This document shows, in pieces, positions 18,539 to 26,017 of a DNA stretch of 44,729 nt (positions are counted from its first letter, which is position 1; each line of letters opens with the position of its first letter). The stretch lies in the NCBI GenBank assembly GCA_964369965.1, contig CAYJGF010000021.1:1-44729 (forward strand), in the 5' to 3' direction. The translations under genes were made by a program, and so were the position numbers. The DNA comes from CAYJBH01 sp964369965 (lineage in GTDB: Bacteria; Bacillota; Clostridia; Oscillospirales; Ruminococcaceae). Under the pieces are notes generated by a model. That model searched no databases. It saw nothing but the letters and a program-made list of their open reading frames with translations, and had not been told where the DNA came from.

Positions 18539-18682
18539 TTATTTTTTTATCTTTTCATCTGTGTTGCAACAGTAGGGCAACGACTCCGGTCGATGGTGGG
18601 CGATACATTCACAGCAAACGCCGTTCCTCGGACAGGTTTTATAAGGGCAGGGACATATATTCTTGTTTTTATCACACGGCAT
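18539..18682 (-). CDS. Small Cys-rich protein (DUF6485-like), 47 residues
   Basis: A short gene starting MPCDKNKNICPCPYKTCPRN and continuing with GVCCECIAHHRPESLPYCC. Nine Cys and two His in 47 residues suggest a small zinc- or iron-sulfur-binding knot. The CPCPYKTCPR...CCEC pattern matches the DUF6485 Cys-rich family common in Clostridia, whose function is unknown. A GAGGT ribosome site lies about 7 bp before the ATG, and a strong promoter (18713-18741) is placed to start transcription about 24 bp upstream. It is therefore the first gene of the ten-gene operon. It is easily missed because of its size. Confidence 0.85.
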   Translation of the reverse strand: MPCDKNKNICPCPYKTCPRNGVCCECIAHHRPESLPYCCNTDEKIKK

Positions 18683-18712
18683 ATCGTAACCTCGTTTTTC
18701 ATCTATTTTTTA

Positions 18713-18741
18713 ATAATATCACATAATTTGATGTATATCAA
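18713..18741 (-). promoter_or_regulatory. Sigma-A promoter of the cysteine-rich/ppi/ior/cmk/ispH operon
   Basis: On the minus strand TTGATA (18736-18741) and TATTAT (18713-18718) are separated by exactly 17 bp, with an extended -10 TG one base before TATTAT. The predicted start is near 18706, giving a 24-nt leader before the small Cys-rich gene. Confidence 0.8.
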
Positions 18742-18785
18742 TATATTTTCATATAACTGTTGCTGGAAATGTGGTTTTTTTAACA

Positions 18786-18824
18786 GTTTACCGAGCACCC
18801 CATATAACGGAATGCTCGGTAAAC
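18786..18824 (-). terminator. Strong hairpin after the ugpC-type gene
   Basis: GTTTACCGAGCA (18786-18797) pairs perfectly with TGCTCGGTAAAC (18813-18824) around a 15-nt loop, starting 19 bp after the ATPase stop. It most likely ends or stabilises that transcript. A proper U tract is missing on the leftward strand, so termination may be incomplete. Confidence 0.6.
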
Positions 18825-18842
18825 AAATTTATTGTTTCGCGC

Positions 18843-19949
18843 TTAGTTCAGGATAACCTTTTCTGTTTCGGTGTCGAACAGGTGGAGTTTTTCCATGTTA
18901 AAGCCGATTTTGATGGTGTCGCCGGTGTGGCTGGTGGTGTGCGGCTCAACTCTGGCAATCATCTTCTTGCCACTGTAATCGAGGTACAGATAAACCTCAC
19001 TACCCATCAGCTCGCTAACCTCAACCTTTGCGGAAAGAGTGTTGCCAAACTTCGCAATCTGGTCTGCGTTGTCGGTGATGTCCTCGGGACGGATGCCGAG
19101 TTTGAGAGTCTTGCCAACCCATGCGTCGAGCGAGGCGTCCGCTTTGCTTGCCGGCACGTTGACCTTGTCACCGTCGATGGTAAGGGTGTAGGTAGAGCCG
19201 TCTTTGCCGAGTGTAGCATCGACAAAGTTCATCTGCGGGCTACCGATAAATCCGGCAACGAACATGTTGCAGGGATTGTCGTACAGATTTTGAGGTGTGT
19301 CAACCTGTTGGATAAGACCGTCTTTCATAACAACGATACGATCGCCCATGGTCATAGCCTCGGTCTGGTCATGGGTAACATATACGAATGTTGTGCCGAG
19401 ACGTTGGTGCAGTTTGATAATCTCGGTTCTCATAGCGGTACGCAGTTTTGCGTCGAGGTTGGACAGCGGCTCATCAAGTAGGAAGACCGCAGGGTTACGA
19501 ACCATAGCACGTCCGAGAGCAACACGCTGACGCTGACCGCCGGACAGAGCCTTCGGTTTACGATCGAGAAGATGCTCGATGTCAAGAATTTTAGCCGCCT
19601 CACGAACACGTTGCTCAATCTCCGCTTTGGGAGTTTTGCGCAGTTCAAGACCGAATGCCATGTTCTTGTAAACGGTCATGTGCGGATAAAGTGCATAGTT
19701 CTGGAAAACCATCGCGATATCTCTGTCTTTGGGAGCTACGTCGTTGACTAAACGGTCGCCGATGTACAGCTCGCCGGAGGAAATCTCCTCAAGACCTGCT
19801 ATCATACGAAGAGTTGTGGATTTACCGCAACCGGAGGGTCCAACCAGAATAATAAATTCTTTATCGGCGATCTCCATGCAAAAGTCGGAAACGGCGGTGA
19901 CGTTGCCGGCATATACCTTTTGAATGTTTTTTAGGGAAATACTTGCCAT
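18843..19949 (-). CDS. Sugar ABC transporter ATPase (UgpC/MsmK type)
   Basis: This 368-residue protein powers sugar importers from the cytoplasmic face. It has Walker A GPSGCGKSTTLRM, Q-loop MVFQNYALYPHMTV, signature LSGGQRQRVALGRAMVR, Walker B VFLLDEPLSNLD and switch His VYVTHDQTEAMTM. The C-terminal third (about 240-368) is the TOBE/OB regulatory domain of the MalK/UgpC/MsmK class. The gene stands alone with its own promoter and no permeases, as expected for a shared MsmK-type ATPase. The permease operon at 5311-7185 lacks an ATPase and could use it. Its promoter faces a small AraC-type gene across a direct-repeat region that may control it. Confidence 0.94.
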   Translation of the reverse strand: MASISLKNIQKVYAGNVTAVSDFCMEIADKEFIILVGPSGCGKSTTLRMIAGLEEISSGELYIGDRLVNDVAPKDRDIAMVFQNYALYPHMTVYKNMAFGLELRKTPKAEIEQRVREAAKILDIEHLLDRKPKALSGGQRQRVALGRAMVRNPAVFLLDEPLSNLDAKLRTAMRTEIIKLHQRLGTTFVYVTHDQTEAMTMGDRIVVMKDGLIQQVDTPQNLYDNPCNMFVAGFIGSPQMNFVDATLGKDGSTYTLTIDGDKVNVPASKADASLDAWVGKTLKLGIRPEDITDNADQIAKFGNTLSAKVEVSELMGSEVYLYLDYSGKKMIARVEPHTTSHTGDTIKIGFNMEKLHLFDTETEKVILN

Positions 19950-19994
19950 AATCTTCTCCTTTTTAACTTTTAATCAGCTTTTGCTGTTAATCTA

Positions 19995-20022
19995 ATAATA
20001 CTACGATAAAAATAAATTTCAA
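19995..20022 (-). promoter_or_regulatory. Promoter of the ugpC-type ATPase gene
   Basis: On the minus strand TTGAAA (20017-20022) and TATTAT (19995-20000) are 16 bp apart. The predicted leader is about 38 nt and ends in an AAGGAG site before the ATG. The -35 touches the first copy of the direct repeat beginning at 20022. Confidence 0.65.
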
Positions 20023-20070
20023 TGGTAAATTATTGACATTTGACCGGAAAGTATGGTAAAATATTGACAT
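20022..20070. repeat. 18-bp direct repeat pair, candidate operator
   Basis: ATGGTAAATTATTGACAT (20022-20039) and ATGGTAAAATATTGACAT (20053-20070) differ at one of 18 positions and start 31 bp apart, about three helical turns. The first copy covers the -35 of the rightward promoter and abuts the -35 of the leftward one. The second covers the rightward -10 and the start codon. This arrangement fits a site for the adjacent AraC-type protein, but binding is inferred. Confidence 0.7.
20033..20062 (+). promoter_or_regulatory. Promoter of the small AraC-type gene
   Basis: TTGACA (20033-20038) and TAAAAT (20057-20062) are 18 bp apart, with an extended -10 TG (20054-20055). The predicted start point, 7 bp past the -10, coincides with the A of the ATG at 20069, implying a leaderless message. 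Confidence 0.65.
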
Positions 20071-20440
20071 GAATAATGAATTGATGGAAATAGCTCGACA
20101 GGAAATAGAGGAAAACTACGCCACCGTGTTCGGTGTGGCGGAGCTTTGCGAGCTTGTCGGCGTGTCGAAAGAGCACCTTGTGCGTAGCTTTAAACAGTGT
20201 TTTGGGGTGACACCCGGCATCTATATTACCGAGGTGCGCCTTAACAAGGCAAGGGAGCTTTTGCGTGAGAGCGACTACCCTTTAAAGGTCATAGCCGCCA
20301 TGTGCGGATATTCGGCGCAGGGCTATTTTGGCAAGGCGTATCGCAAACACTTCGGCATATCCCCCGGTGAGGAGAGAAAAAACATCACAAAACCCGAGCA
20401 AGATGATAATAACGAATACGCGGAGATGTTTTATCTTTAA
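20069..20440 (+). CDS. Small AraC-type regulator, DNA-binding domain only
   Basis: The 123-residue protein is essentially one AraC/XylS DNA-binding domain: two helix-turn-helix units with ELCELVGVSKEHLVRSFKQ and IAAMCGYSAQGYFGKAYRKH, ending HFGISPGE. No sensor domain is present, unlike typical family members of about 280 residues, so it may respond by abundance or through a partner. No Shine-Dalgarno sequence precedes the ATG and the predicted transcript begins at it. The gene is divergent from the UgpC-type ATPase, which makes sugar-transport control plausible. Confidence 0.88.
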   Translation: MNNELMEIARQEIEENYATVFGVAELCELVGVSKEHLVRSFKQCFGVTPGIYITEVRLNKARELLRESDYPLKVIAAMCGYSAQGYFGKAYRKHFGISPGEERKNITKPEQDDNNEYAEMFYL

Positions 20441-20449
20441 GGTTAGGTT

Positions 20450-20478
20450 TTGCGATGTGTAGTACACAACCGTATATT
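20450..20478 (+). promoter_or_regulatory. Candidate promoter with internal palindrome upstream of yqeG
   Basis: TTGCGA (20450-20455) and TATATT (20473-20478) are 17 bp apart. The spacer holds the 13-bp palindrome TGTGTAGTACACA (20456-20468), where a bound repressor would block polymerase. The -35 is weak, so this is a moderate call. It would start the rightward run from yqeG onward. Confidence 0.45.
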
Positions 20479-20517
20479 ATCAATAAAACCCATTTTATTA
20501 TATAGAAAGGATTTATT

Positions 20518-21003
20518 TTGAAACCCGATTTTTATTTCACCTCTTTCAACAAACTCACCCCGAAATTCTTGACCGACAACGGTATAAAAGGGTTGCTTAT
20601 CGACATTGACAACACCCTTTGTTTGCACGGCGACCCGAAACCGCTAAAAGGGGTCACCGAGACACTCTCCATGTTACAGCGCGCCGGCGTGCCCTGCTGT
20701 GTCGTCTCCAATAACGGCAAAAAAAGGGTTAAGACTTTTGCCGACAGTATGGGGCTTAAATATATCCACAACAGCGGCAAACCCTCCGCCACCGGCATAA
20801 GGCGCGCCGCGAAGATGATAGGCTTTAATCCCTACGACTGTGCGGTGGTGGGTGATCAGATTTTCACCGACATTATGGCAGGGAAAAACGCAAACGCAAA
20901 GACCATTTTAGTTGTGCCGGCGTCAACTGATGAGCCGTTTTGGATCAAGATAAAGCGCATGTTTGAAAAGAGTGTCATCTCCTCGTTAGATGACCCACAG
21001 TAG
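20518..21003 (+). CDS. YqeG-family HAD phosphatase
   Basis: A 161-residue HAD subfamily IIIA hydrolase of the YqeG type. Motif I is LLIDIDNTLCLHG, with the two catalytic Asp residues; motif II is VVSNNGKKR; motif III/IV is GFNPYDCAVVGDQIFTDIMA. Relatives include phosphatidylglycerophosphate phosphatases such as Gep4, but the bacterial substrate is not settled. The start is TTG at 20518, supported by AGAAAGG about 7 bp upstream and the family-typical N-terminus MKPDFYF. It leads a rightward gene run with endonuclease IV 12 bp downstream. Confidence 0.9.
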   Translation: MKPDFYFTSFNKLTPKFLTDNGIKGLLIDIDNTLCLHGDPKPLKGVTETLSMLQRAGVPCCVVSNNGKKRVKTFADSMGLKYIHNSGKPSATGIRRAAKMIGFNPYDCAVVGDQIFTDIMAGKNANAKTILVVPASTDEPFWIKIKRMFEKSVISSLDDPQ

Positions 21004-21015
21004 AAAGGATAATAT

Positions 21016-21870
21016 ATGTCAGCAATATTCGGACCTGCCGGCAGAGCTGTGAGCTTTGAGGCTATGGGATACAAAAAGTCGGAGCAGATACCGCAATACC
21101 TCGAAAAATTCGATCTCAAAGCCTTTGAGTACCAGTGCGGTCAGGGCGTGCGCGTGTCGGAGAAATCGGCGGCACCGCTTTGCAAGGCGGCAAAGGAATT
21201 TGGGATAACCATGTCGGTGCACGCGCCTTACTATATATCCATGAGCGGCATGGAGGAGGAAAAGCGGCTCGGTAGCCTGCGCTACTTCGCCGAGAGTGTG
21301 CGCGCCGTCAAACTCCTCGGAGGTGAGCGTGTCATCTTCCACAGCGGCAGTTGCGGCAAACAGACGAGGGAGCGCGCTTTAGAGCTTGCCCTCGACACCA
21401 TGGGGCGTGTCCTCGAGATGCTGGACAGTGAGAAACTCGGCGATGTCATTCTCTGCCCCGAGACGATGGGCAAGATAGGTCAGCTCGGCGACCTTGAGGA
21501 GGTTCTCGCCATCTGCAAACTCGATAAGCGACTTTATCCCTGTATCGACTTCGGTCATCTCAACGCTCGAACCGTCGGTGGGATAAAGACAAAGGACGAC
21601 TACCGTGCAATTCTCGAGCGCATGAACGAGGTTTTACAGGACGAGCGCGCTAAGAAATTTCACGTGCATTTTTCCAAGATAGAATATACCGCCGGCGGTG
21701 AAAAAAAGCACCTCACCTTTGAGGACGAGGTTTTCGGTCCTGCTTATGAGCCACTTATGGAGTTGTTTTGTGAGTATTCCCTCTCTCCCACCGTCATCTG
21801 TGAGAGTGACGGCACCCAAACGGAGGACGCCGCCACCATGCAACAATATTATGAGGGCTTAATCCGATGA
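21016..21870 (+). CDS. nfo: Endonuclease IV-family AP endonuclease
   Basis: This 284-residue TIM-barrel protein carries the zinc-ligand segments of endonuclease IV: VIFHSGSCGK, LCPETMGKIGQLG, PCIDFGHLNAR, HVHFSKIEYT and ICESDGTQTEDA. It should cut DNA 5' of abasic sites during base-excision repair. The length is typical. The ATG at 21016 follows AGAAAGGA. It overlaps the next gene by 4 bp (ATGA). Confidence 0.9.
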   Translation: MSAIFGPAGRAVSFEAMGYKKSEQIPQYLEKFDLKAFEYQCGQGVRVSEKSAAPLCKAAKEFGITMSVHAPYYISMSGMEEEKRLGSLRYFAESVRAVKLLGGERVIFHSGSCGKQTRERALELALDTMGRVLEMLDSEKLGDVILCPETMGKIGQLGDLEEVLAICKLDKRLYPCIDFGHLNARTVGGIKTKDDYRAILERMNEVLQDERAKKFHVHFSKIEYTAGGEKKHLTFEDEVFGPAYEPLMELFCEYSLSPTVICESDGTQTEDAATMQQYYEGLIR

Positions 21871-22928
21871 CATCAAGGATAGATAACCTAAAAAAGCGAC
21901 TGCCCGATACCGTTGCGGTGGTGCTAAACGCGCACAACCGATACTACCTCACCGACTTTCGCTCCAGTGCCGGCGCACTGATAATATTGCCGGATAAAAG
22001 CTACTTTTTGACCGACTCACGCTATATCGAGATGGCAAAAAAGACTGTGTTAAACTGCGAGGTATGTGAAGCGGTCGACCTTGTCAAAGAGATTGGCAAA
22101 CTGTTTGATAAAAATGGCATAACTCGGTGCATGATGGAGGATATCATCACGGTAAGGCAGGCGTCGAAATTCAAACTTGCACTAGAAAAAGTTGAAATTG
22201 ACACATCCTCGACGCTGAACGATGCCATACTCGCTTGCCGTGAGATAAAGGACGACGTCGAGATAAGCTATATTGAAATGGCGCAGGATATAACCGACAC
22301 AGCCTTTGAGCTGACCTTGAAAGAGTTAAAAATCGGCATGAGCGAGTGGGAGGTCAAGCTCGTTTTAGAGGGGCATATGCGCCGCCTCGGGGCCGAGGAC
22401 ATAGCCTTTGACACCATCGCCGTCTCGGGTGAAAACTCCTCGTTGCCACACGGTGTGCCGGGGGAGCGACTGTTGCAAAACGGTGACTTCTTGACACTGG
22501 ACTTCGGCGCAAAATACCGTGGCTACTGCACCGACATCACACGGACGGTGGCAATTGGGGCGGTTGACGAAGAACATATAAAGGTATATAATATAGTAAA
22601 GCGCGCACAAAGCGAAGCATTAAGAGCGCTCGCGCCCGGTAAACTTTGCAACACGGTGGACGCGGTGGCGCGTGACATCATAAAAAATGAGGGCTACGGC
22701 GATTATTTCGGTCATGGTCTCGGTCACAGCCTCGGCATTGAAATCCATGAGGAGCCACGCCTGTCGCCCCTGTGCAAAAAAGAGGTTGTAAAGGGCATGA
22801 TCTTGACGGTGGAGCCGGGGATATATCTGCCCGGCAAATTCGGCGTTCGCATCGAGGACAGCTGTGTCGTGACCGACGACGGAGCGCGCCCTCTCTCACG
22901 TATAACCAAAGAATTAATAGTAGTATAA
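21867..22928 (+). CDS. M24-family Xaa-Pro aminopeptidase/dipeptidase
   Basis: A 353-residue cytoplasmic metallopeptidase releasing residues next to proline. An N-terminal creatinase-like domain (about 1-130) precedes a pita-bread domain whose five metal ligands can be seen: Asp in LTLDFGAKYRGYCTDITRT (two), His in GHGLGHSLGIEIHEEP, Glu in TVEPGIYLPG and Glu in VRIEDSCVVTDDG. It overlaps nfo by 4 bp and is followed by glyS after 12 bp. Clostridial relatives often lie upstream of efp; here that gene is not present. Confidence 0.92.
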   Translation: MTSRIDNLKKRLPDTVAVVLNAHNRYYLTDFRSSAGALIILPDKSYFLTDSRYIEMAKKTVLNCEVCEAVDLVKEIGKLFDKNGITRCMMEDIITVRQASKFKLALEKVEIDTSSTLNDAILACREIKDDVEISYIEMAQDITDTAFELTLKELKIGMSEWEVKLVLEGHMRRLGAEDIAFDTIAVSGENSSLPHGVPGERLLQNGDFLTLDFGAKYRGYCTDITRTVAIGAVDEEHIKVYNIVKRAQSEALRALAPGKLCNTVDAVARDIIKNEGYGDYFGHGLGHSLGIEIHEEPRLSPLCKKEVVKGMILTVEPGIYLPGKFGVRIEDSCVVTDDGARPLSRITKELIVV

Positions 22929-22940
22929 AGGAGCAACGGC

Positions 22941-24314
22941 ATGAAAAACACCGACAAGTCAATGGAGACGATTATCGCCCTGTGCAAGGGACGCGGATTT
23001 GTTTTTTCCGGCAGTGAGATCTATGGCGGTCTTGCAAACACATGGGACTACGGTCCACTCGGCGCGGAGTTCAAAAGCAACGTCAAAAAGGCGTGGCACA
23101 AGAAATTCGTGCAACAAAACCCCTATAATGTGGGTTTGGATGCCGCAATATTGATGAACCCGAGGGTGTGGGTCGCCTCGGGGCACGTCGGCGGTTTTTC
23201 CGATCCGCTCATGGACTGCCGCCAGTGCAAAACACGTCACCGCGCCGACCAACTTATCGAGGCGACAGGTGAGAACCCTGCCGGCTGGGAAAACGCCAAG
23301 ATGCAAGAGTTTATAACTCGGGAAAATATCGCCTGCCCCGACTGCGGAGCTCATGACTTCACCGACATCCGCCAGTTTAATTTGATGTTCAAGACTTTTC
23401 AGGGCGTGACGGAGGACTCTAAAAACGAAATTTATCTGCGCCCCGAGACTGCACAGGGCATCTTTGTCAACTTTTCAAATGTACAGCGCACCACGCGCAA
23501 AAAACTTCCGTTTGGTGTTTGCCAGATAGGCAAGAGCTTTAGAAATGAGATAACTCCCGGCAACTTCACCTTTAGAACCCGTGAGTTTGAGCAGATGGAG
23601 CTGGAGTTTTTCATCAAGCCGGGCACCAACACGCAGTGGTTTTTGTACTGGAAAGAGTTCTGCCACAAATTCCTCCTCGACTGCGGTCTTAAAGAGGAGA
23701 ATGTGAAACTACGCGACCACAGCGCGGAGGAGCTGTCCCACTACTCCACCGCGACGACCGACTTTGAGTTTTTGTTCCCGTTTGGTTGGGGCGAGCTTTG
23801 GGGCGTTGCCGACCGCGGTGACTACGACCTGCGCTGTCACGGTGAGACCAGCGGCAAGCCCATCGAATACTTCGATGAGGAGACAAAGGAGCATTATATC
23901 CCCCACTGCATTGAACCGTCACTCGGTGTCGACCGCTTTGCCCTCGCCCTGCTATGTGATGCCTACGACGAGGAAAAGGTCGGCGAGAATGACAGCCGTG
24001 TCGTCCTGCGATTACATCCTTTCTTAGCGCCGTTTAAGGCGGCGGTGCTTCCCCTTTCTAAAAAGCTGTCGGAGAGTGCACGCGAGATTTTCGAGGGATT
24101 GAGCGCTGACTTTATGGTGGACTATGACGAGGCAGGCAGTATCGGCAAGCGCTACCGCCGTCAGGACGAGATAGGCACACCGGTCTGCATCACCGTTGAT
24201 TTTGACACCGCCGAGGACGGCTGTGTGACGGTGCGCGACCGTGACAGCATGGAGCAAAAGAGGGTAAAGGTCGAGGACTTGACAGGCTATCTTAACGATA
24301 TGATAAAATTATAG
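22941..24314 (+). CDS. glyQS: Glycyl-tRNA synthetase (alpha2 type)
   Basis: A 457-residue class II synthetase of the single-chain homodimeric type found in many Firmicutes and in eukaryotes, not the GlyQ/GlyS tetramer. The N-terminus reads METIIALCKGRGFVFSGSEI and GLANTWDYGPLGAEFK. Motif 2 is FRNEITPGNFTFRTREFEQ and motif 3 ends IEPSLGVDRFALALL. A Cys-based zinc site is visible (CRQCKTRH and CPDCGAHD). The C-terminal anticodon-binding domain covers about 355-457. The ATG follows AAAGGAG. Confidence 0.96.
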   Translation: MKNTDKSMETIIALCKGRGFVFSGSEIYGGLANTWDYGPLGAEFKSNVKKAWHKKFVQQNPYNVGLDAAILMNPRVWVASGHVGGFSDPLMDCRQCKTRHRADQLIEATGENPAGWENAKMQEFITRENIACPDCGAHDFTDIRQFNLMFKTFQGVTEDSKNEIYLRPETAQGIFVNFSNVQRTTRKKLPFGVCQIGKSFRNEITPGNFTFRTREFEQMELEFFIKPGTNTQWFLYWKEFCHKFLLDCGLKEENVKLRDHSAEELSHYSTATTDFEFLFPFGWGELWGVADRGDYDLRCHGETSGKPIEYFDEETKEHYIPHCIEPSLGVDRFALALLCDAYDEEKVGENDSRVVLRLHPFLAPFKAAVLPLSKKLSESAREIFEGLSADFMVDYDEAGSIGKRYRRQDEIGTPVCITVDFDTAEDGCVTVRDRDSMEQKRVKVEDLTGYLNDMIKL

Positions 24315-24325
24315 GAGGGGATGTC

Positions 24326-24730
24326 ATGCAGGTGTATTTTTTCACTCGTACCGGTCGGTGTAAGATCATCGCCGAAAGTATCGCCAAATCACACGGCGTA
24401 GAGGCAAACAGCATCGACGACTCAAAGGATTGGAGCGGCAAACTTAACTTTGTAAAAGCAGGCGCAGCGGCGGCTAAAAAGGATAGCATAAAATCGAGCT
24501 ATGCCGAGGTAACGGACGAGGAAATAGTGCTGATATTCCCCATATGGGCGGGCACCATGCCCCCCGGCGTGCGCTATTTCACGGAAAATGTCGACACCAA
24601 AAAGATAAAGGCGGTGGCGGTGAGCGCCGCGTCCAGCCTTAAAGAGAACGAGCAGGCTATGTTCGGCGAATTTTATGAGGTCAAGGGCAAGGTGATAGAA
24701 CCGCCATCGGAATTAATAGAGGATAGATAA
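24326..24730 (+). CDS. Flavodoxin-like protein
   Basis: This 134-residue protein has a flavodoxin fold. MQVYFFTRTGRCKIIAESIA is the FMN phosphate loop and VLIFPIWAGTMPPGVRYF the isoalloxazine-side loop. It is a little shorter than classical flavodoxins and may be an electron carrier or an FMN-binding partner. GGAGGGG precedes the ATG by 5 bp. It lies 11 bp after glyS and 5 bp before the acyl-ACP thioesterase gene. Confidence 0.85.
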   Translation: MQVYFFTRTGRCKIIAESIAKSHGVEANSIDDSKDWSGKLNFVKAGAAAAKKDSIKSSYAEVTDEEIVLIFPIWAGTMPPGVRYFTENVDTKKIKAVAVSAASSLKENEQAMFGEFYEVKGKVIEPPSELIEDR

Positions 24731-24735
24731 TACAA

Positions 24736-25488
24736 ATGGCACTATGTGAATTTGAAAACGAATACGAGGTTGTCATAGATTTCTCCCACTTTGACGCCGC
24801 CGGATACCTCACCCCGACGGGATACCAGTATATAGTCAATGCGGTTGCAGACAAACATCTTTTTAAATATGACGTCGCATATGAGACGCTGATAAAACTT
24901 GGGGTGTCGTGGGTTATCCTCTCGCTTACCATCGACGTTATTAATCCGGTTCGGGATAGAAAGAAGCGCCTTGTCGGCAAGACCTGGTATTCCCAACGCA
25001 AGGGGGTTTTCTTCCGCCGTGAGATGAGTGTGCAGGACGAGGACGGCAGACATATACTCAACTGCACCATGTATTCCACACTTTTAAACCTCGAGACGCG
25101 CAGTATCTTCCGCTCACGGGAACTGCCGTTCAAGCTGATGGAGCCGACCGAGAAATTTTTGGTGGAGGCGAAACCTACTTTCAAGGAAAAATACGAGTAT
25201 ACCCTGCGTGAAAAACGCACCGTCAAGCGCAGTTATCTCGACATGCTCGGTCATGTCAACAACGGTCGATACAGCGAGTTTTGTTATGACGTGCTGACCG
25301 ACGAGGAGGCAAACCTCGCACAGATGTCACGCTTTGAGATATATTTTGTGTCGGAGCTAAAGCTGGGCGAGGAGTTCAGCATACACAAGTGTGTCGAGGG
25401 GGATAGGATAACGGTGATGGGGTATAACGAGAGTTCCGATAAGCCATCGTTTTATGGGGTGTTTTATTATGGTTGGACTAATAGCTAA
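24736..25488 (+). CDS. Acyl-ACP thioesterase-like double-hotdog protein
   Basis: A 250-residue protein with two hotdog domains, matching bacterial acyl-ACP thioesterases. The second domain carries the active-site signature RSYLDMLGHVNNGRYSEF with Asp, Asn and His; the first carries the structural helix. It should release fatty acids from acyl carrier protein in the cytoplasm. The Shine-Dalgarno (GAGGA) is 12 bp from the ATG, longer than usual, so coupling with the flavodoxin gene 5 bp away is likely. A repeat-rich gap follows. Confidence 0.87.
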   Translation: MALCEFENEYEVVIDFSHFDAAGYLTPTGYQYIVNAVADKHLFKYDVAYETLIKLGVSWVILSLTIDVINPVRDRKKRLVGKTWYSQRKGVFFRREMSVQDEDGRHILNCTMYSTLLNLETRSIFRSRELPFKLMEPTEKFLVEAKPTFKEKYEYTLREKRTVKRSYLDMLGHVNNGRYSEFCYDVLTDEEANLAQMSRFEIYFVSELKLGEEFSIHKCVEGDRITVMGYNESSDKPSFYGVFYYGWTNS

Positions 25489-25569
25489 TGGTGAAAGGTG
25501 AAAGGCTTTTTAGGGGAACAGTTATGGAAACGATTTTGCCGTTTTTATTTAAAAGCTTTTGGTCGGGTT

Positions 25570-25651
25570 TGTAGGGGACGGCGTCCTCGACGTCCCGACA
25601 TTGCGGTCGTCCAAACAAACGGGTTTAGGGACGGGCAACCCGTCCCCTACA
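25570..25651. repeat. Palindromic intergenic repeat (REP/MITE-like), copy 1
   Basis: The element is bounded by perfect 12-bp inverted ends, TGTAGGGGACGG (25570-25581) and CCGTCCCCTACA (25640-25651). Its right 24 bp (25628-25651) are the exact reverse complement of 40974-40997 in copy 2. A second small hairpin, GGGCTC/GAGCCC, lies at 25677-25698. It occupies the gap between the thioesterase and the zinc-finger gene. No protein is encoded. Confidence 0.75.
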
Positions 25652-25759
25652 ACCCGAGCGGAATGTCTCGTCGGACGGGCTCGGGAGTAGCAGAGCCCAT
25701 GCCCTGCAACAAAACGACTTGTATCGTCATAAATTAACATTCAGAAAGGCAGAGCAACA

Positions 25760-25990
25760 ATGAACTGTTTTTTATGCAAAGGAATTCTCGGTGACGGTCT
25801 AACAACCCACACCGTCAACCTCGACAGATGTATTATTATAATTAAGCATGTCCTCTGCATAATATGTGAACAATGTGGCGAGACCTACTTTGATGACGAA
25901 ACCACCGCAAGGCTGGATAAAATTATTGGGAAGGTCAAAAACGTCGTCAGCGATGTGGCGATACTTGAATTTGAAAAAACCGCCTCATAA
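25760..25990 (+). CDS. YgiT-type zinc-finger protein (MqsA-like antitoxin N-domain)
   Basis: This 76-residue protein has two Cys pairs, MNCFLCKG and CEQCGETYFDDET, the zinc-finger layout of YgiT/MqsA antitoxin N-termini, ending in a helical AILEFEKTAS. Small proteins like this usually sit next to a DUF4258 or MqsR-type toxin gene. No such partner is seen; the upstream gap instead holds a palindromic repeat. It has AGAAAGG 10 bp before the ATG and is 27 bp from the cinA fusion. Its role here is unknown, and it may be an orphan antitoxin or a regulator. Confidence 0.8.
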   Translation: MNCFLCKGILGDGLTTHTVNLDRCIIIIKHVLCIICEQCGETYFDDETTARLDKIIGKVKNVVSDVAILEFEKTAS

Positions 25991-26017
25991 AACAACAAAC
26001 ATACACGGAGAAAAAAC

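Noticed and set aside
25498..25737. 79-codon rightward frame after the acyl-ACP thioesterase
   Set aside because: It lies across the palindromic repeat; its Arg/Pro-rich sequence is a product of the repeat, not of a gene.
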